Positions 27,371 through 36,356 of a stretch of 64,000 nucleotides of DNA are shown piece by piece; position 1 is the stretch's first letter; each line of letters begins with the position of its first letter. Source of the DNA: CAJXQU01 sp965223825 (GTDB taxonomy: Bacteria; Pseudomonadota; Gammaproteobacteria; CAJXQU01). Below the pieces are notes generated by a model, which saw only the letters and a program-made list of their open reading frames with translations, made no database searches and was not told where the DNA came from. The translations under genes were made by a program, and so were the position numbers. The stretch spans positions 2,108,001 through 2,172,000 of the forward strand of contig OZ245018.1 of the NCBI GenBank assembly GCA_965223825.1, given 5' to 3'.

Positions 27371-28111
27371 ATGACTGATCTCGCTATTATCGGAGGCACG
27401 GGCCTCAACAAGCTTGAAGGATTCACCATCACCCGCCGCCGCGTTATGCGCACACCTTACGGCGAACCATCCGGCCCGCTCACTTATGGCACCTTCAACG
27501 ATCGAGAAATTGTCTTTATTCCACGTCATGGTCCTGGTCACCGCATTCCACCTCACAAGATCAACTACTGCGCAAACCTTTGGGCGCTGAAAGACATTGG
27601 TGTCGAAAATATTATCGCGATTGCCGCTGTCGGTGGCATTCATCCTGATCTCGTCCCTGGGAATATTGCCATTCCCGATCAAATCATCGATTACACGTGG
27701 GGACGTGAAAATACCTTTTATGAAGGTGGCAATGGCAAGGTCGTTCACATCGACTTCACACAACCATACGATCAAAACTTACGCGAACAACTTATTGTTG
27801 CGGCAAATAAAGTTCAGCAAAATATTTTCGATCACGGCACCTATGCAGCAACCCAAGGCCCGCGTTTAGAAACCGCTGCCGAAATTAACCGACTTGAAAA
27901 AGATGGCTGCGATCTCGTCGGCATGACCGGCATGCCCGAAGCCGCCCTCGCCCGCGAACTCGAAATGGCCTACGCCGCTATCACCGTCGTTGCCAACCAC
28001 GCCGCTGGACGCGGAGATGGAACCGCGATCTCGATGAAACTAATCGAAGCACATTTACAAAAAGGAATGGAAAATGTGAAGAAAATATTGGTTGGTTTTT
28101 TGTCTAAATAA
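27371..28111 (+). CDS. S-methyl-5'-thioinosine phosphorylase (MTA phosphorylase family)
   Basis: A 246-residue PNP-family phosphorylase. The phosphate-binding IGGTGLNKLEGF opens it, FIPRHGPGHRIPPHKINY follows near 53-70, and VGMTGMPEAALARELEM near 183-199 is the methylthioribose site. In VANHAAGRGDG near 208-218 an Asn stands where MTA phosphorylases carry an Asp that binds the adenine amino group. This favours a 6-oxopurine substrate, as in the Pseudomonas enzyme that splits methylthioinosine. The product hypoxanthine can be used by the phosphoribosyltransferase encoded just upstream. An MTA deaminase would be needed and is not in this window. Confidence 0.85.
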   Translation: MTDLAIIGGTGLNKLEGFTITRRRVMRTPYGEPSGPLTYGTFNDREIVFIPRHGPGHRIPPHKINYCANLWALKDIGVENIIAIAAVGGIHPDLVPGNIAIPDQIIDYTWGRENTFYEGGNGKVVHIDFTQPYDQNLREQLIVAANKVQQNIFDHGTYAATQGPRLETAAEINRLEKDGCDLVGMTGMPEAALARELEMAYAAITVVANHAAGRGDGTAISMKLIEAHLQKGMENVKKILVGFLSK

Positions 28112-28126
28112 ACCAGATAAGTTCGA

Positions 28127-28852
28127 ATGTATTTATTAAAAAAAACGATTCAATCTTTAATACTTTTTTGTTTAATTACTCCAAATTCAAAAGCAGATTG
28201 TGTCATTTTACTGCATGGTTTAGCTCGAACGTCTCACTCAATGGAGACAATGCAAAATGCGTTACAACAAGAAAATTATCACGTCGTAAATATAAATTAC
28301 CCTTCACGAAAAAAATCCATCGAAGTGCTCTCACCAGCCGCTATAAATACGGGCTTAGTTCAATGCCATTTAAAACACAACGAGAAAGTCCATTTCGTTA
28401 CCCATTCGATGGGAGGCATACTTATTCGTTATTACCTAGAGCATAATAAAATAGAAAGACTCGGACGGATTGTCATGCTTGCACCACCCAATGGTGGAAG
28501 TGAAGTTGTTGATAAGCTGAAAAAACTTCCAGGTTTTTCATTTATAAATGGTCAGGCTGGATCACAATTAGGAACGGATGTTAATTCACTCCCTAATAAA
28601 CTCAGCAGTCCAAATTGTGAAGTTGGAATTATTGCGGGAACAAAAACGATTAACCCTATTCTCTCTTTACTTCTGCCTAATCCAGATGATGGAAAAGTTT
28701 CAGTTGAAAATACTAAGCTTGAAGGCATAAGTGACTTTATCACCGTACCGGTATCACATCCTTTTATTATGAAGAATGACACCGTTATAAAACAAACGAT
28801 CCATTTCTTAGGTGATGGTATTTTTCTTCATAAAAATGTTACTCCGTCGTAG
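28127..28852 (+). CDS. Secreted alpha/beta-hydrolase (lipase-like)
   Basis: A 241-residue protein with an N-terminal signal peptide (about 1-23) and a lipase-type alpha/beta-hydrolase fold. The oxyanion strand VILLHGLARTSHSM lies near 25-38, and the nucleophile elbow VTHSMGGILIRYY near 89-101 carries the catalytic Ser. A His in PVSHPFIMKND near 208-218 is the likely triad His. The segment LAPPNGGSEVVD near 115-126 is shared with PGAP1/GPI-deacylase-like and lipase proteins. The gene is visibly more A+T rich than its neighbours and stands alone, so it may have come by transfer. The substrate is unknown. Confidence 0.8.
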   Translation: MYLLKKTIQSLILFCLITPNSKADCVILLHGLARTSHSMETMQNALQQENYHVVNINYPSRKKSIEVLSPAAINTGLVQCHLKHNEKVHFVTHSMGGILIRYYLEHNKIERLGRIVMLAPPNGGSEVVDKLKKLPGFSFINGQAGSQLGTDVNSLPNKLSSPNCEVGIIAGTKTINPILSLLLPNPDDGKVSVENTKLEGISDFITVPVSHPFIMKNDTVIKQTIHFLGDGIFLHKNVTPS

Positions 28853-29017
28853 AAAGCACTTAAATATATCCAATCGCCACCCCTTCATTCTGCATAAGCG
28901 AGAAATACTGGAGAATAAATTCAACCTAGAAGGCCATTTATTGCTGATTTGTTTTCACAGTGCAACGGAAGTAACAAACATAACAAAAAACTTTCATTGA
29001 AACTTAGATAATTAAAA

Positions 29018-30394
29018 TTATTCTCGAACCAACCTCAATGCTTGATCTAAACTGGTTGCGGCATCCACTTGTAAGCCAGTAATTTTCTGTTTCGGTGCAT
29101 TACCTTTTGGAATGATCGCACGCTTGAACCCGTGCTTTTGCGCTTCTTTTAAACGCTCCTGCCCGTTCTGCACGGGGCGTAACTCACCCGTTAACCCAAC
29201 CTCTCCAAACACGATCAGATCATTCGGGAGTGCATCATTTCGCAAGCTAGAGAGAATCGCCATCATCACGGCCAGATCGCCACCAGTTTCAGTAATACGT
29301 ACACCTCCAACGATATTGATGAAGACATCTTGATCAAACGTGGCGATACTTGCATGGCGATGCATAACGGCGAGTAGCATACCTAGACGATTTTGGTCCA
29401 TGCCGACCGCAACACGACGCGGGTTGGATAAACGCGACTCATCTACCAGCGCTTGCACTTCGACCATGAGTGGCCGCGTGCCTTCGCGTGTAACCATAAC
29501 GACGCTACCGGGTGATGTCACTTCATTGCGTGAAAGAAAAATAGCGGAGGGGTTATTCACGCCTTTCAAGCCCGTGTCTGTCATGGCAAACACACCTAAC
29601 TCATTCACCGCGCCGAAGCGGTTTTTGATCGCTCTGATCAAGCGATAGCGGCTGCCGCTGTCACCTTCAAAATACAAGACGGTGTCGACCATATGCTCAA
29701 GCACGCGAGGGCCGGCCAGCGCGCCGTCTTTGGTGACATGACCGACGAGTAAAATGGTTGTACCTGTCTGTTTTGCGTAGCGAACGATCTTGGCTGTGCT
29801 TTCACGCACTTGCGCAACATTTCCCGGTGCAGAATTTAGCTGGTCGGTATGAATGGTTTGGATCGAATCGATCACCATCACATCTGGTTTTTCACCTTGT
29901 GAGATGTCGAGAATACGCTCGACATTGGTCTCGGTAAGTAAACGCAGATCATCTAATTTCAGGCTTAATCTTTTACCCCGTAATGCCACTTGTCGAGGCG
30001 ATTCTTCACCGCTTACGTATAAGGTTTTTTGTCCATCTTTGGCTAGAGAGGCCATCAGTTGTAGTAATAACGTGGATTTGCCTATGCCCGGATCGCCGCC
30101 GATCAACACCACTGATCCTGCGACTAAACCACCACCAATAGCCCGATCAAGTTCCTCAATATGCGTGGTTTGACGAATTTCATCAGTGAGATCCGCTTCG
30201 TTAAGATTGCAGATCGCGGCGGCTGCGCCACTATAATTACCGATCCGGTCAGATCCTTTAGCAGCGGTTTGGATAATGGTTTCAGAAAGCGTATTCCACT
30301 CGCCGCAGTCTGTGCATTGCCCAGCCCATTTTGGACTTAATGCGCCGCATGCCTGACATTCATACTGCTTTTTTGCTTTGCCTTTTGCACTCAT
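29018..30394 (-). CDS. radA: DNA repair protein RadA
   Basis: A 458-residue RecA-like ATPase that promotes branch migration in recombination repair. The N-terminal zinc ribbon shows CQACGALSPKWAGQCTDCGE near 12-31. Walker A GGDPGIGKSTLLLQ is near 91-104, the RadA-specific KNRFG motif near 253-257, and a Lon-like C-terminal domain ends the protein with VGLTGELRPVQNGQERLKEA. The length is normal. It is the last gene of the rpsF-to-radA block, and its start overlaps the alr stop by four bases. Confidence 0.95.
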   Translation of the reverse strand: MSAKGKAKKQYECQACGALSPKWAGQCTDCGEWNTLSETIIQTAAKGSDRIGNYSGAAAAICNLNEADLTDEIRQTTHIEELDRAIGGGLVAGSVVLIGGDPGIGKSTLLLQLMASLAKDGQKTLYVSGEESPRQVALRGKRLSLKLDDLRLLTETNVERILDISQGEKPDVMVIDSIQTIHTDQLNSAPGNVAQVRESTAKIVRYAKQTGTTILLVGHVTKDGALAGPRVLEHMVDTVLYFEGDSGSRYRLIRAIKNRFGAVNELGVFAMTDTGLKGVNNPSAIFLSRNEVTSPGSVVMVTREGTRPLMVEVQALVDESRLSNPRRVAVGMDQNRLGMLLAVMHRHASIATFDQDVFINIVGGVRITETGGDLAVMMAILSSLRNDALPNDLIVFGEVGLTGELRPVQNGQERLKEAQKHGFKRAIIPKGNAPKQKITGLQVDAATSLDQALRLVRE

Positions 30395-31500
30395 TGTGAG
30401 TCAGACCCGCAGTTTTCTTCACCATTAATTTCGACAAAACGCGCACGCATTCGCATACCGCAAAGCAATTCGTAAGGGATAGTCTCAGCGCAGCGAGCGA
30501 TTTCTTCGACGGGTAATCCCTTGCCCCAAAGAACGACTTTATCGCCGATCTGAACGTTCTCACATTCACGTAAATCCACTGTGAGCATGTCCATTGAAGG
30601 TCGCCCGATTAGGCGTGCGGTTTTACCGTTGATCAGCATCGGCGTGCCCGACTTCGCATGACGAGGATAGCCGTCACCATAGCCCATCGCCACCACACCG
30701 ATATTCATATCTTCTGGGCAGGCCCAAGTGCCACCGTAACCGACTTTCTCGCCTTTCTTTGCTGACTTCACGGAGATTACTGCAGATTCAAGTGACATGA
30801 CCGGGGTTAAACCAAGTTCTTGTGTAGTGCGATCAGCAAAGGGGGAAACGCCATACAGCATTAAGCCAGGACGCACCCAATCACCGAGTGTTTGCGGCCA
30901 TTCCATGATCGCACCAGAATTAGCTAAGCAACGCTCACCCACGAGCTGGTCAATCTCACCCGCGAATTGTACGAGCTGGGCTTCGACAGAGTCACGATCA
31001 TGCTCTTGCGCAGAGGCGAAGTGCGTAACAATTCTAATGTCGGTTGCAACCGCTTTGGCATTTTGCAGACGTTCGTAGACACGTTTAACGTGACCCGGAT
31101 CGAAACCTAGCCGGTGCATACCGGTATCAATTTTGATCCAAACGTGAATCGGCTTCTCAACGTCCAATCGCTCAAGCATTTCCAATTGCGGAATTTGATG
31201 GATGACAGTTTGGATGTCGAGATCAGCCAGTTGCGTTAATTCTTCTTCGTCAAAAAACCCTTCTAATAATGTGATCGGTTGGGAAATACCAGATTTGCGT
31301 AGACGTTCGGCTTCTTCAAAACAGGCGACACCGAAGGCATCTGCTTCGGGTAAATGATGCGCGACACGTTCCAAACCATGACCGTAGGCATCGGCTTTAA
31401 TGATCGCCATAATTTTCTGATCCGGCGCATAACGTCGAACAGTTTTAAGATTGGATTGCAGCGCAGCGAGGTTGATTACGACTTGGGCTGGCCGCGTCAT
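30391..31500 (-). CDS. alr: Alanine racemase
   Basis: A 369-residue PLP enzyme that makes D-alanine for peptidoglycan. The PLP-lysine is in AIIKADAYGHGLERV near 32-46, and the second catalytic residue, Tyr, lies in KVGYGGTWACPED near 256-268. The C-terminal barrel contains GRPSMDMLTVDL. The gene overlaps dnaB upstream and radA downstream by four bases each, so the three are translationally coupled. This dnaB-alr-radA order is familiar in gammaproteobacteria. Confidence 0.95.
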   Translation of the reverse strand: MTRPAQVVINLAALQSNLKTVRRYAPDQKIMAIIKADAYGHGLERVAHHLPEADAFGVACFEEAERLRKSGISQPITLLEGFFDEEELTQLADLDIQTVIHQIPQLEMLERLDVEKPIHVWIKIDTGMHRLGFDPGHVKRVYERLQNAKAVATDIRIVTHFASAQEHDRDSVEAQLVQFAGEIDQLVGERCLANSGAIMEWPQTLGDWVRPGLMLYGVSPFADRTTQELGLTPVMSLESAVISVKSAKKGEKVGYGGTWACPEDMNIGVVAMGYGDGYPRHAKSGTPMLINGKTARLIGRPSMDMLTVDLRECENVQIGDKVVLWGKGLPVEEIARCAETIPYELLCGMRMRARFVEINGEENCGSDSQ

Positions 31501-32891
31501 CCAAAATCCCCGTTGTTGTAGTGATCACGCACGTAATTATCAAACTTCGTGTACTGACCTTGGAAAGTCAGGCGCACACTGCCTATTGGACCGTTACGCT
31601 GTTTACCAATAATGATCTCTGCAGTGCCTTTGTCGGGGCTGTCTTCGTTATAAACCTCATCGCGGTAGATGAAGACGATGACGTCGGCATCCTGCTCGAT
31701 CGCGCCTGATTCACGTAAATCCGACATGACCGGCCTTTTGTTTGGACGTTGCTCTAGACTACGATTAAGCTGCGACAGCGCAATAACAGGTACATTAAGT
31801 TCTTTCGCTAAGGCTTTGAGTGATCGAGAAATTTCTGATATTTCATTTGTTCTGTTTTCTTTCGCACCAGGGATCTGCATCAGTTGCAAATAATCGATAA
31901 CGATCATGCCAAGCTCATCGGTTCGGCAAATCCGTCGACACCTTGCGCGAATCTCATTCGGCGATAAGGCTGGCGTATCGTCAATGTACAGCTTTGCATC
32001 CTGCATGATTTGTACCGCCGAAGTAAGGCGTGGCCAATCATCATCCGACAGTTTGCCAGTACGCAATTTATGCTGATCGATGTGACCAAGTGACGACAGC
32101 ATCCGCATCGCAAGTTGTTCGCCTGGCATCTCCATACTGAAGATCGCAACGGATTGTTTTTCTCTGATTGCAGCAGATTCAGCTAAATTCATGGCAAAAG
32201 TGGTTTTACCCATCGAAGGACGACCGGCGACGATAACAAGATCAGATGGCTGCATGCCGGATGTCATTTCATCAAAATCGACAAAACCAGTAGAAACACC
32301 TGTGATCGCGGTATCAGATCGGAATAATTCATCGATCCGTTCGAGGGTTATACCGAGTAATTCTTTGATCGGCCTAAAGCCACGTCCGCGATTTTGTTGT
32401 TCTGCGATCGCAAAAACCTGCTGCTCTGCCACGTCAAGTAATTCTTTGCTATTTCGCCCTTCCGTCTTATATGCGCTGGAGGCGATCGACGTACCAGTCT
32501 GGATTAATTGTCGTAAGACAGATCGTTCGCGCACGATACCTGCATAGGCAACTGCATTCGCTGCGGTTGGTGTTTCTTCTGCAAGGTTTGCGAGATAAGC
32601 CAGACCACCTGCTTGATCTAGTTGGTGGTTGTTATCCAACCATTCAGCAACGGTCACAACATCAGCCGGTGTGCTCGACTGTGTGAGTTCGTGTATCGCG
32701 TGGAAAATTAATTGATGTTCTGATCGATAAAAATCTTTTCCTGAAACTACATCTGCGACATCGTTCCAAGCGTTATTATCGAGCATCAAACCGCCGAGCA
32801 AAGACTGCTCGGCGTCGATTGAGTGAGGTGGGACCTTAAGTGATTGTGTTGACTCGCCGGGTCCCGATTCCATTGGATAGGGTTCGTTCAT
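31497..32891 (-). CDS. dnaB: Replicative DNA helicase DnaB
   Basis: A 464-residue hexameric helicase that unwinds DNA at the fork. The N-terminal DnaB domain starts PPHSIDAEQSLLGGLMLDN near 21-39. The RecA-like motor has Walker A IVAGRPSMGKTTFAMNLAES near 222-241 and Walker B MIVIDYLQLMQ near 328-338, followed by RSLEQRPNKRPVMSDLRESG. No intein is present. The gene follows rplI and precedes alr, the usual order in this class. Confidence 0.96.
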   Translation of the reverse strand: MNEPYPMESGPGESTQSLKVPPHSIDAEQSLLGGLMLDNNAWNDVADVVSGKDFYRSEHQLIFHAIHELTQSSTPADVVTVAEWLDNNHQLDQAGGLAYLANLAEETPTAANAVAYAGIVRERSVLRQLIQTGTSIASSAYKTEGRNSKELLDVAEQQVFAIAEQQNRGRGFRPIKELLGITLERIDELFRSDTAITGVSTGFVDFDEMTSGMQPSDLVIVAGRPSMGKTTFAMNLAESAAIREKQSVAIFSMEMPGEQLAMRMLSSLGHIDQHKLRTGKLSDDDWPRLTSAVQIMQDAKLYIDDTPALSPNEIRARCRRICRTDELGMIVIDYLQLMQIPGAKENRTNEISEISRSLKALAKELNVPVIALSQLNRSLEQRPNKRPVMSDLRESGAIEQDADVIVFIYRDEVYNEDSPDKGTAEIIIGKQRNGPIGSVRLTFQGQYTKFDNYVRDHYNNGDFG

Positions 32892-32933
32892 CCGGCGATT
32901 ATACTACCGATTGTTGTCTAGGTAAGACTCCGA

Positions 32934-33386
32934 TCAGCCTTCTTCAGCAACTACGATCACTTTTAATGTTGTATCCACATCCGCATGTAAATGGATATCG
33001 ATATCAAACTCACCAATTTCATGGATTGGACCCGTTGGTAAACGTACTTCACGTTTTTCCAATTCCGCTCCAGCATCTGTCGCCGCGTTAGCGATATCTG
33101 CTGTGGTTACTGAACCAAACAGTTTACCTTCTGCGCCCGCATTACGGGTGATCGTCACCGACATACCACTCAAAGCTTCTGCACGTTTCGTCGCAGAACT
33201 TAATGCTTCGGCTTCGGCTTTTTCAAATTCAGCGCGTTGTTTTTCGAATTCAGCCAGATTGTCCGCAGTCGCAGGGATTGCTTTGCGACTTGGGATCAGA
33301 AAATTCCGACCATAGCCAGATTTTACTGTGACTTTCTCGCCCAGCTCACCCAGTTTTTCTACTTTCTCAAGTAATATCACTTCCAT
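32934..33386 (-). CDS. rplI: 50S ribosomal protein L9 (bL9)
   Basis: A 150-residue bL9. The N-terminal RNA-binding domain MEVILLEKVEKLGELGEKVT and the motif GYGRNFLIPSRKAIPAT near 24-40 are canonical. A long helix of Ala, Glu and Lys (about 44-75) joins it to the C-terminal domain. The gene lies between DUF2232 and dnaB in the ribosomal block. Confidence 0.97.
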   Translation of the reverse strand: MEVILLEKVEKLGELGEKVTVKSGYGRNFLIPSRKAIPATADNLAEFEKQRAEFEKAEAEALSSATKRAEALSGMSVTITRNAGAEGKLFGSVTTADIANAATDAGAELEKREVRLPTGPIHEIGEFDIDIHLHADVDTTLKVIVVAEEG

Positions 33387-33501
33387 TACAGATTCACCTC
33401 TATGTTTCTCGATGTCGGCCTTGTATCTGCACCGAAGACCATATCGAATTTTAATTTTCTGGTTTAAATATTATTAATAAATATTTTGGCCAAAAGCCAC
33501 G

Positions 33502-34401
33502 TTAATCTTTATCCAACACTTTTCGTCCAGTCAGACTCGCCACCATGCCTAGCATCGCTAACGCCATTGCCGCATAAATTGATGCGATAAACAGCAGCAG
33601 GTATAAACCAAATAACCAAGCCGATGAAACCGACTTCGCGTACATCGTCTGGTGTATAAATGCTAAGCCACCAAACATAAACGCCATCACACAGATCATA
33701 CTGAGATCTAGCACGATGCCTGCGTCCGTCACGGCCACCTGTCCAATTGCTAAGTAGGCGGTCATTATCAGTGCGGCGATACTCAATCCTTTGGGGAAGC
33801 TTATCTGCCGAAACTCGCTAGCAAAACCACCCGGGTTCACAGTTAAGGATTGCCACCAACGACCGAGCATGACACTCAGAATCATTGTTAGTGCAAAACC
33901 TGAAGCAACAATACCATTCATCGCGGCTGCGAGTGTTTCTCTAAAAGCCGGGTTTGCCAACGCTTCTGAGGCATTTGATCGTTGCATAATTCGCTCGATC
34001 AAGTTGCTCCAAAACGCATCAACATCACCAATGTAAGCTCTTAAACAAATTGCCAGAACCACAGCTAATAAGCTGGCTAGCAAAATCAACACGGTTTGTG
34101 ATCGCGTTCGTCTCAGAACTTCGGCGACCAAGATGGTGGGTAGCCAAAGGACTAAGACCATTGCGAATGTCACGACAGGCGTACCCATCGTGACAAATGC
34201 GACGATACCGGAAAAGAGGGTTGCCCCTGCTAACACCTGTATCGCTGACTGTACGCCCTTGCTCAATACGATCAAGGCAAGTGCGGCACAACTTAAATAC
34301 GACAGTAGCGGAAAGATCCAAGCAAGTGAGCCGAAAAGACCGACTATACCTGCCGCATGCATTTGACTCCGCAGAATAAATGCAGACAGCGCTTTAAACA
34401 T
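33502..34401 (-). CDS. DUF2232 membrane protein
   Basis: A 299-residue polytopic protein with about eight hydrophobic helices. It fits the DUF2232 family, commonly encoded between rpsR and rplI in gammaproteobacteria. Features include GFALTMILSVMLGRWWQSL near 170-188 and the ending GMVASLTGRKVLDKD. The role is not established; the fixed place in the ribosomal protein operon points to a housekeeping membrane function. It lies 18 bases after rpsR. Confidence 0.82.
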   Translation of the reverse strand: MFKALSAFILRSQMHAAGIVGLFGSLAWIFPLLSYLSCAALALIVLSKGVQSAIQVLAGATLFSGIVAFVTMGTPVVTFAMVLVLWLPTILVAEVLRRTRSQTVLILLASLLAVVLAICLRAYIGDVDAFWSNLIERIMQRSNASEALANPAFRETLAAAMNGIVASGFALTMILSVMLGRWWQSLTVNPGGFASEFRQISFPKGLSIAALIMTAYLAIGQVAVTDAGIVLDLSMICVMAFMFGGLAFIHQTMYAKSVSSAWLFGLYLLLFIASIYAAMALAMLGMVASLTGRKVLDKD

Positions 34402-34419
34402 TCCGCTTGCCTGTATTGC

Positions 34420-34647
34420 TTATTCGTGTGAATCGCAATATGGGATCAACGCCAGATAACGTGCGCGCTTGATCGCCGTCGACAACTGTCTTTGATAACG
34501 TGCTTTCGTACCTGAAACACGACTTGGCATAATTTTGCCAGACTCAGTTACGTAGCCTTTCAGTGTGTTCAAATCTTTATAATCAATTTCTGTGAAGCCT
34601 TCTGCAGTAAATTTGCAAAACCGCTTACGACGAAAATATCTTGCCAT
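34420..34647 (-). CDS. rpsR: 30S ribosomal protein S18 (bS18)
   Basis: A 75-residue bS18 with the family core FTAEGFTEIDYKDLNTLKGY and SRVSGTKARYQRQLSTAIKR. It binds S6 in the platform of the small subunit. The gene follows rpsF directly, without the priB gene found between them in enterics. Confidence 0.97.
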   Translation of the reverse strand: MARYFRRKRFCKFTAEGFTEIDYKDLNTLKGYVTESGKIMPSRVSGTKARYQRQLSTAIKRARYLALIPYCDSHE

Positions 34648-34669
34648 GTGAATTCTCCTCTAACCGGCC

Positions 34670-35344
34670 TTAGCCCAGGCTTTCCATTGCATCGAAAGCA
34701 TTTTTATCTTCGATGTATTTATAGAATTGCTCACGCAAATGCGGCGCATATTCGCTGTCTGCTTTAAATGTATCTAACAGCTCAACAAACTTAGCACGGT
34801 TACCCGCTGTTTGACGTTTATTATATTTCTTCAGAACGTAATTCAGTTCATGATCTTCTGTTGAGATCACTTCTGCATCACTTGGCTCTTTCGCTGGTGC
34901 GTCTGCAGTCGCTTCAGTGCTGGCTGTCGCTGCACTAGTGTCAGCCAATGTTGCAGGCGTGGTGTCTGCTGCTGGTTTTGCATCTGGTTTAGACGAATCT
35001 TTGTCTTTACTGCTATCGTCATCATCTTTGCTTTTCGCTAAGAATGATGGCTCAGTAACAGCTTCATTTCGTTTGATCACAAGATTACGCAGGACAGCAT
35101 CATTGAAGCGGAAAGAAGAGTTTAATTCTTCCAGCGCTGGTGATGTGCACTCAATATTCATAAGAACATAATGCGCTTTGTGTACTTTGTTGATCGGATA
35201 AGCCAGTAAACGACGGCCCCAATCTTCTAAGCGGTGAATTGTGCCACCATCAGTTTCGATGATAGAACGGTAACGATCGAGCATGGCAGGCACCTGCTCG
35301 CTTTGATCTGGATGAACCAGAAAAACGACTTCGTAGTGTCTCAC
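34670..35344 (-). CDS. rpsF: 30S ribosomal protein S6 (bS6) with a long C-terminal extension
   Basis: A 224-residue protein. Residues 1-100 are ordinary bS6 (MRHYEVVFLVHPDQSEQVPA, GGTIHRLEDWGRRLLAYPIN, HYVLMNIECTSPALEEL), which pairs with S18. After an acidic patch (KSKDDDDSSKDKDSSKPDAK) comes an Ala/Thr-rich linker at about 120-160, then a compact 60-residue helical segment from about 160 that includes ELNYVLKKYNKRQTAGNRAK. Usual bS6 is about 100-135 residues, so this one is nearly twice as long. The start is GTG, set by GAGAGGG upstream. The extension is in frame with no sign of sequence error. A candidate leader hairpin precedes it. Confidence 0.93.
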   Translation of the reverse strand: MRHYEVVFLVHPDQSEQVPAMLDRYRSIIETDGGTIHRLEDWGRRLLAYPINKVHKAHYVLMNIECTSPALEELNSSFRFNDAVLRNLVIKRNEAVTEPSFLAKSKDDDDSSKDKDSSKPDAKPAADTTPATLADTSAATASTEATADAPAKEPSDAEVISTEDHELNYVLKKYNKRQTAGNRAKFVELLDTFKADSEYAPHLREQFYKYIEDKNAFDAMESLG

Positions 35345-35400
35345 TAGAGTCCCTCTCGGTTATAGCCTCCCACGTATTAATGGTGAGGCAAGGGTTGAAA
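35345..35400 (-). promoter_or_regulatory. Candidate S6:S18-binding leader of rpsF
   Basis: In the rpsF leader, GCCTC and GAGGC (about 35365-35389) form a stem-loop, followed by AACCGAGAGGG next to the ribosome binding site. Leaders of rpsF operons in many bacteria bind S6:S18 through a hairpin with a CCG element, giving autoregulation. The resemblance is slight and judged by eye. Confidence 0.3.
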
Positions 35401-35459
35401 AACCGCGTATTCTATTGGAGGACGGGGTGGGATGCAACTTTCCTTTTCCCCTCACACAC

Positions 35460-36344
35460 TTAACCACGCGGATGGTGTTTTGCGTGAAGCAATTGCAAGC
35501 GTGCTTGCGCGACGTGCGTATAAATTTGCGTGGTCGAAATATCCTGATGACCAAGCAGCATTTGCACAACACGTAAGTCTGCGCCATGATTTAATAAATG
35601 CGTTGCGAAAGCATGCCTAAGTGTATGCGGAGAAATAGATTTATCGATACCTGAACGCAAAGCCAACTGCTTTATTCGGTGCCAGAATGCATGTCGGCCG
35701 AGTGCCTGACCTTTGCGAGCTGGGAACATCGCGTCGGATTCCACGCCATTCAACAAGCTAGGCCGTGCTTGTTTTAGATAGATTACCAACCAATGAATAG
35801 CTTCTTCACCAATCGGCACAATGCGTTCTTTATCTCCCTTACCGGTGATACGCACCACGCCTTGCGTTAAATTGATTGACTGCATTGTCATCGAGACTAA
35901 TTCCGAGACACGTAAGCCAGTTGCGTAGAGCAATTCCAACATGGCTTTATCGCGTAAACCGAGTTCTGTTTTGAGATCGGCTGCATTCAACAATGCCTCG
36001 ACTTCATCCTCACTGAGCGTTTTAGGCAGACTACGTCCGATCCGTGGCGTTTTAATTCGCGCGACAGGATCAGAAGAAATTATTTCTTCTCGCAGTAAAT
36101 AATGGTGAAAGCGTCGTAAGCTACTGAGGCGTCGTGCCCGTGATCGCGGTGACGCTTGCTTAAAGCTATCGAGAAAATGCGTGATGTCTTCCCAACCAGC
36201 TGTGATTACACGTTTGTTATTTTTCTCAAGCCAATCGAGATAAGCGCTCAGATCAGCTCGATACGACGCCAATGTATTATCGCTAAGGCCAAATTCCGTC
36301 CAGGCTACATCAAGGAATTGATCGAGGAATGGCTGATCACTCAC
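35460..36344 (-). CDS. xerD: Tyrosine recombinase XerD
   Basis: A 294-residue site-specific recombinase that resolves chromosome dimers at dif. The catalytic set is complete: Arg in YATGLRVSELV near 145-155, Lys in GKGDKERIVP near 173-182, His-x-x-Arg in SPHTLRHAFATHLL near 240-253, His in LLGHQDISTTQIYTHV near 263-278 with the Tyr nucleophile. The N-terminal SAM-like domain DNTLASYRADLSAYLDWL is present. I call it XerD rather than XerC from overall resemblance. It lies upstream of rpsF and twelve bases after ycgL on the same strand; it is not linked to any phage genes. Confidence 0.85.
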   Translation of the reverse strand: MSDQPFLDQFLDVAWTEFGLSDNTLASYRADLSAYLDWLEKNNKRVITAGWEDITHFLDSFKQASPRSRARRLSSLRRFHHYLLREEIISSDPVARIKTPRIGRSLPKTLSEDEVEALLNAADLKTELGLRDKAMLELLYATGLRVSELVSMTMQSINLTQGVVRITGKGDKERIVPIGEEAIHWLVIYLKQARPSLLNGVESDAMFPARKGQALGRHAFWHRIKQLALRSGIDKSISPHTLRHAFATHLLNHGADLRVVQMLLGHQDISTTQIYTHVAQARLQLLHAKHHPRG

Positions 36345-36356
36345 GTAAGTTGGTTT

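Noticed and set aside
28812..29000. 62-codon frame after the lipase-like gene
   Set aside because: It overlaps the end of that gene, lacks a ribosome binding site and resembles nothing known.
31497..32891. Intein in dnaB
   Set aside because: The gene has the normal length and uninterrupted Walker motifs.
35460..36344. Tyrosine recombinase as a phage or island integrase
   Set aside because: Its size and motifs fit XerD and it sits in a housekeeping gene order with no phage genes or att repeats.
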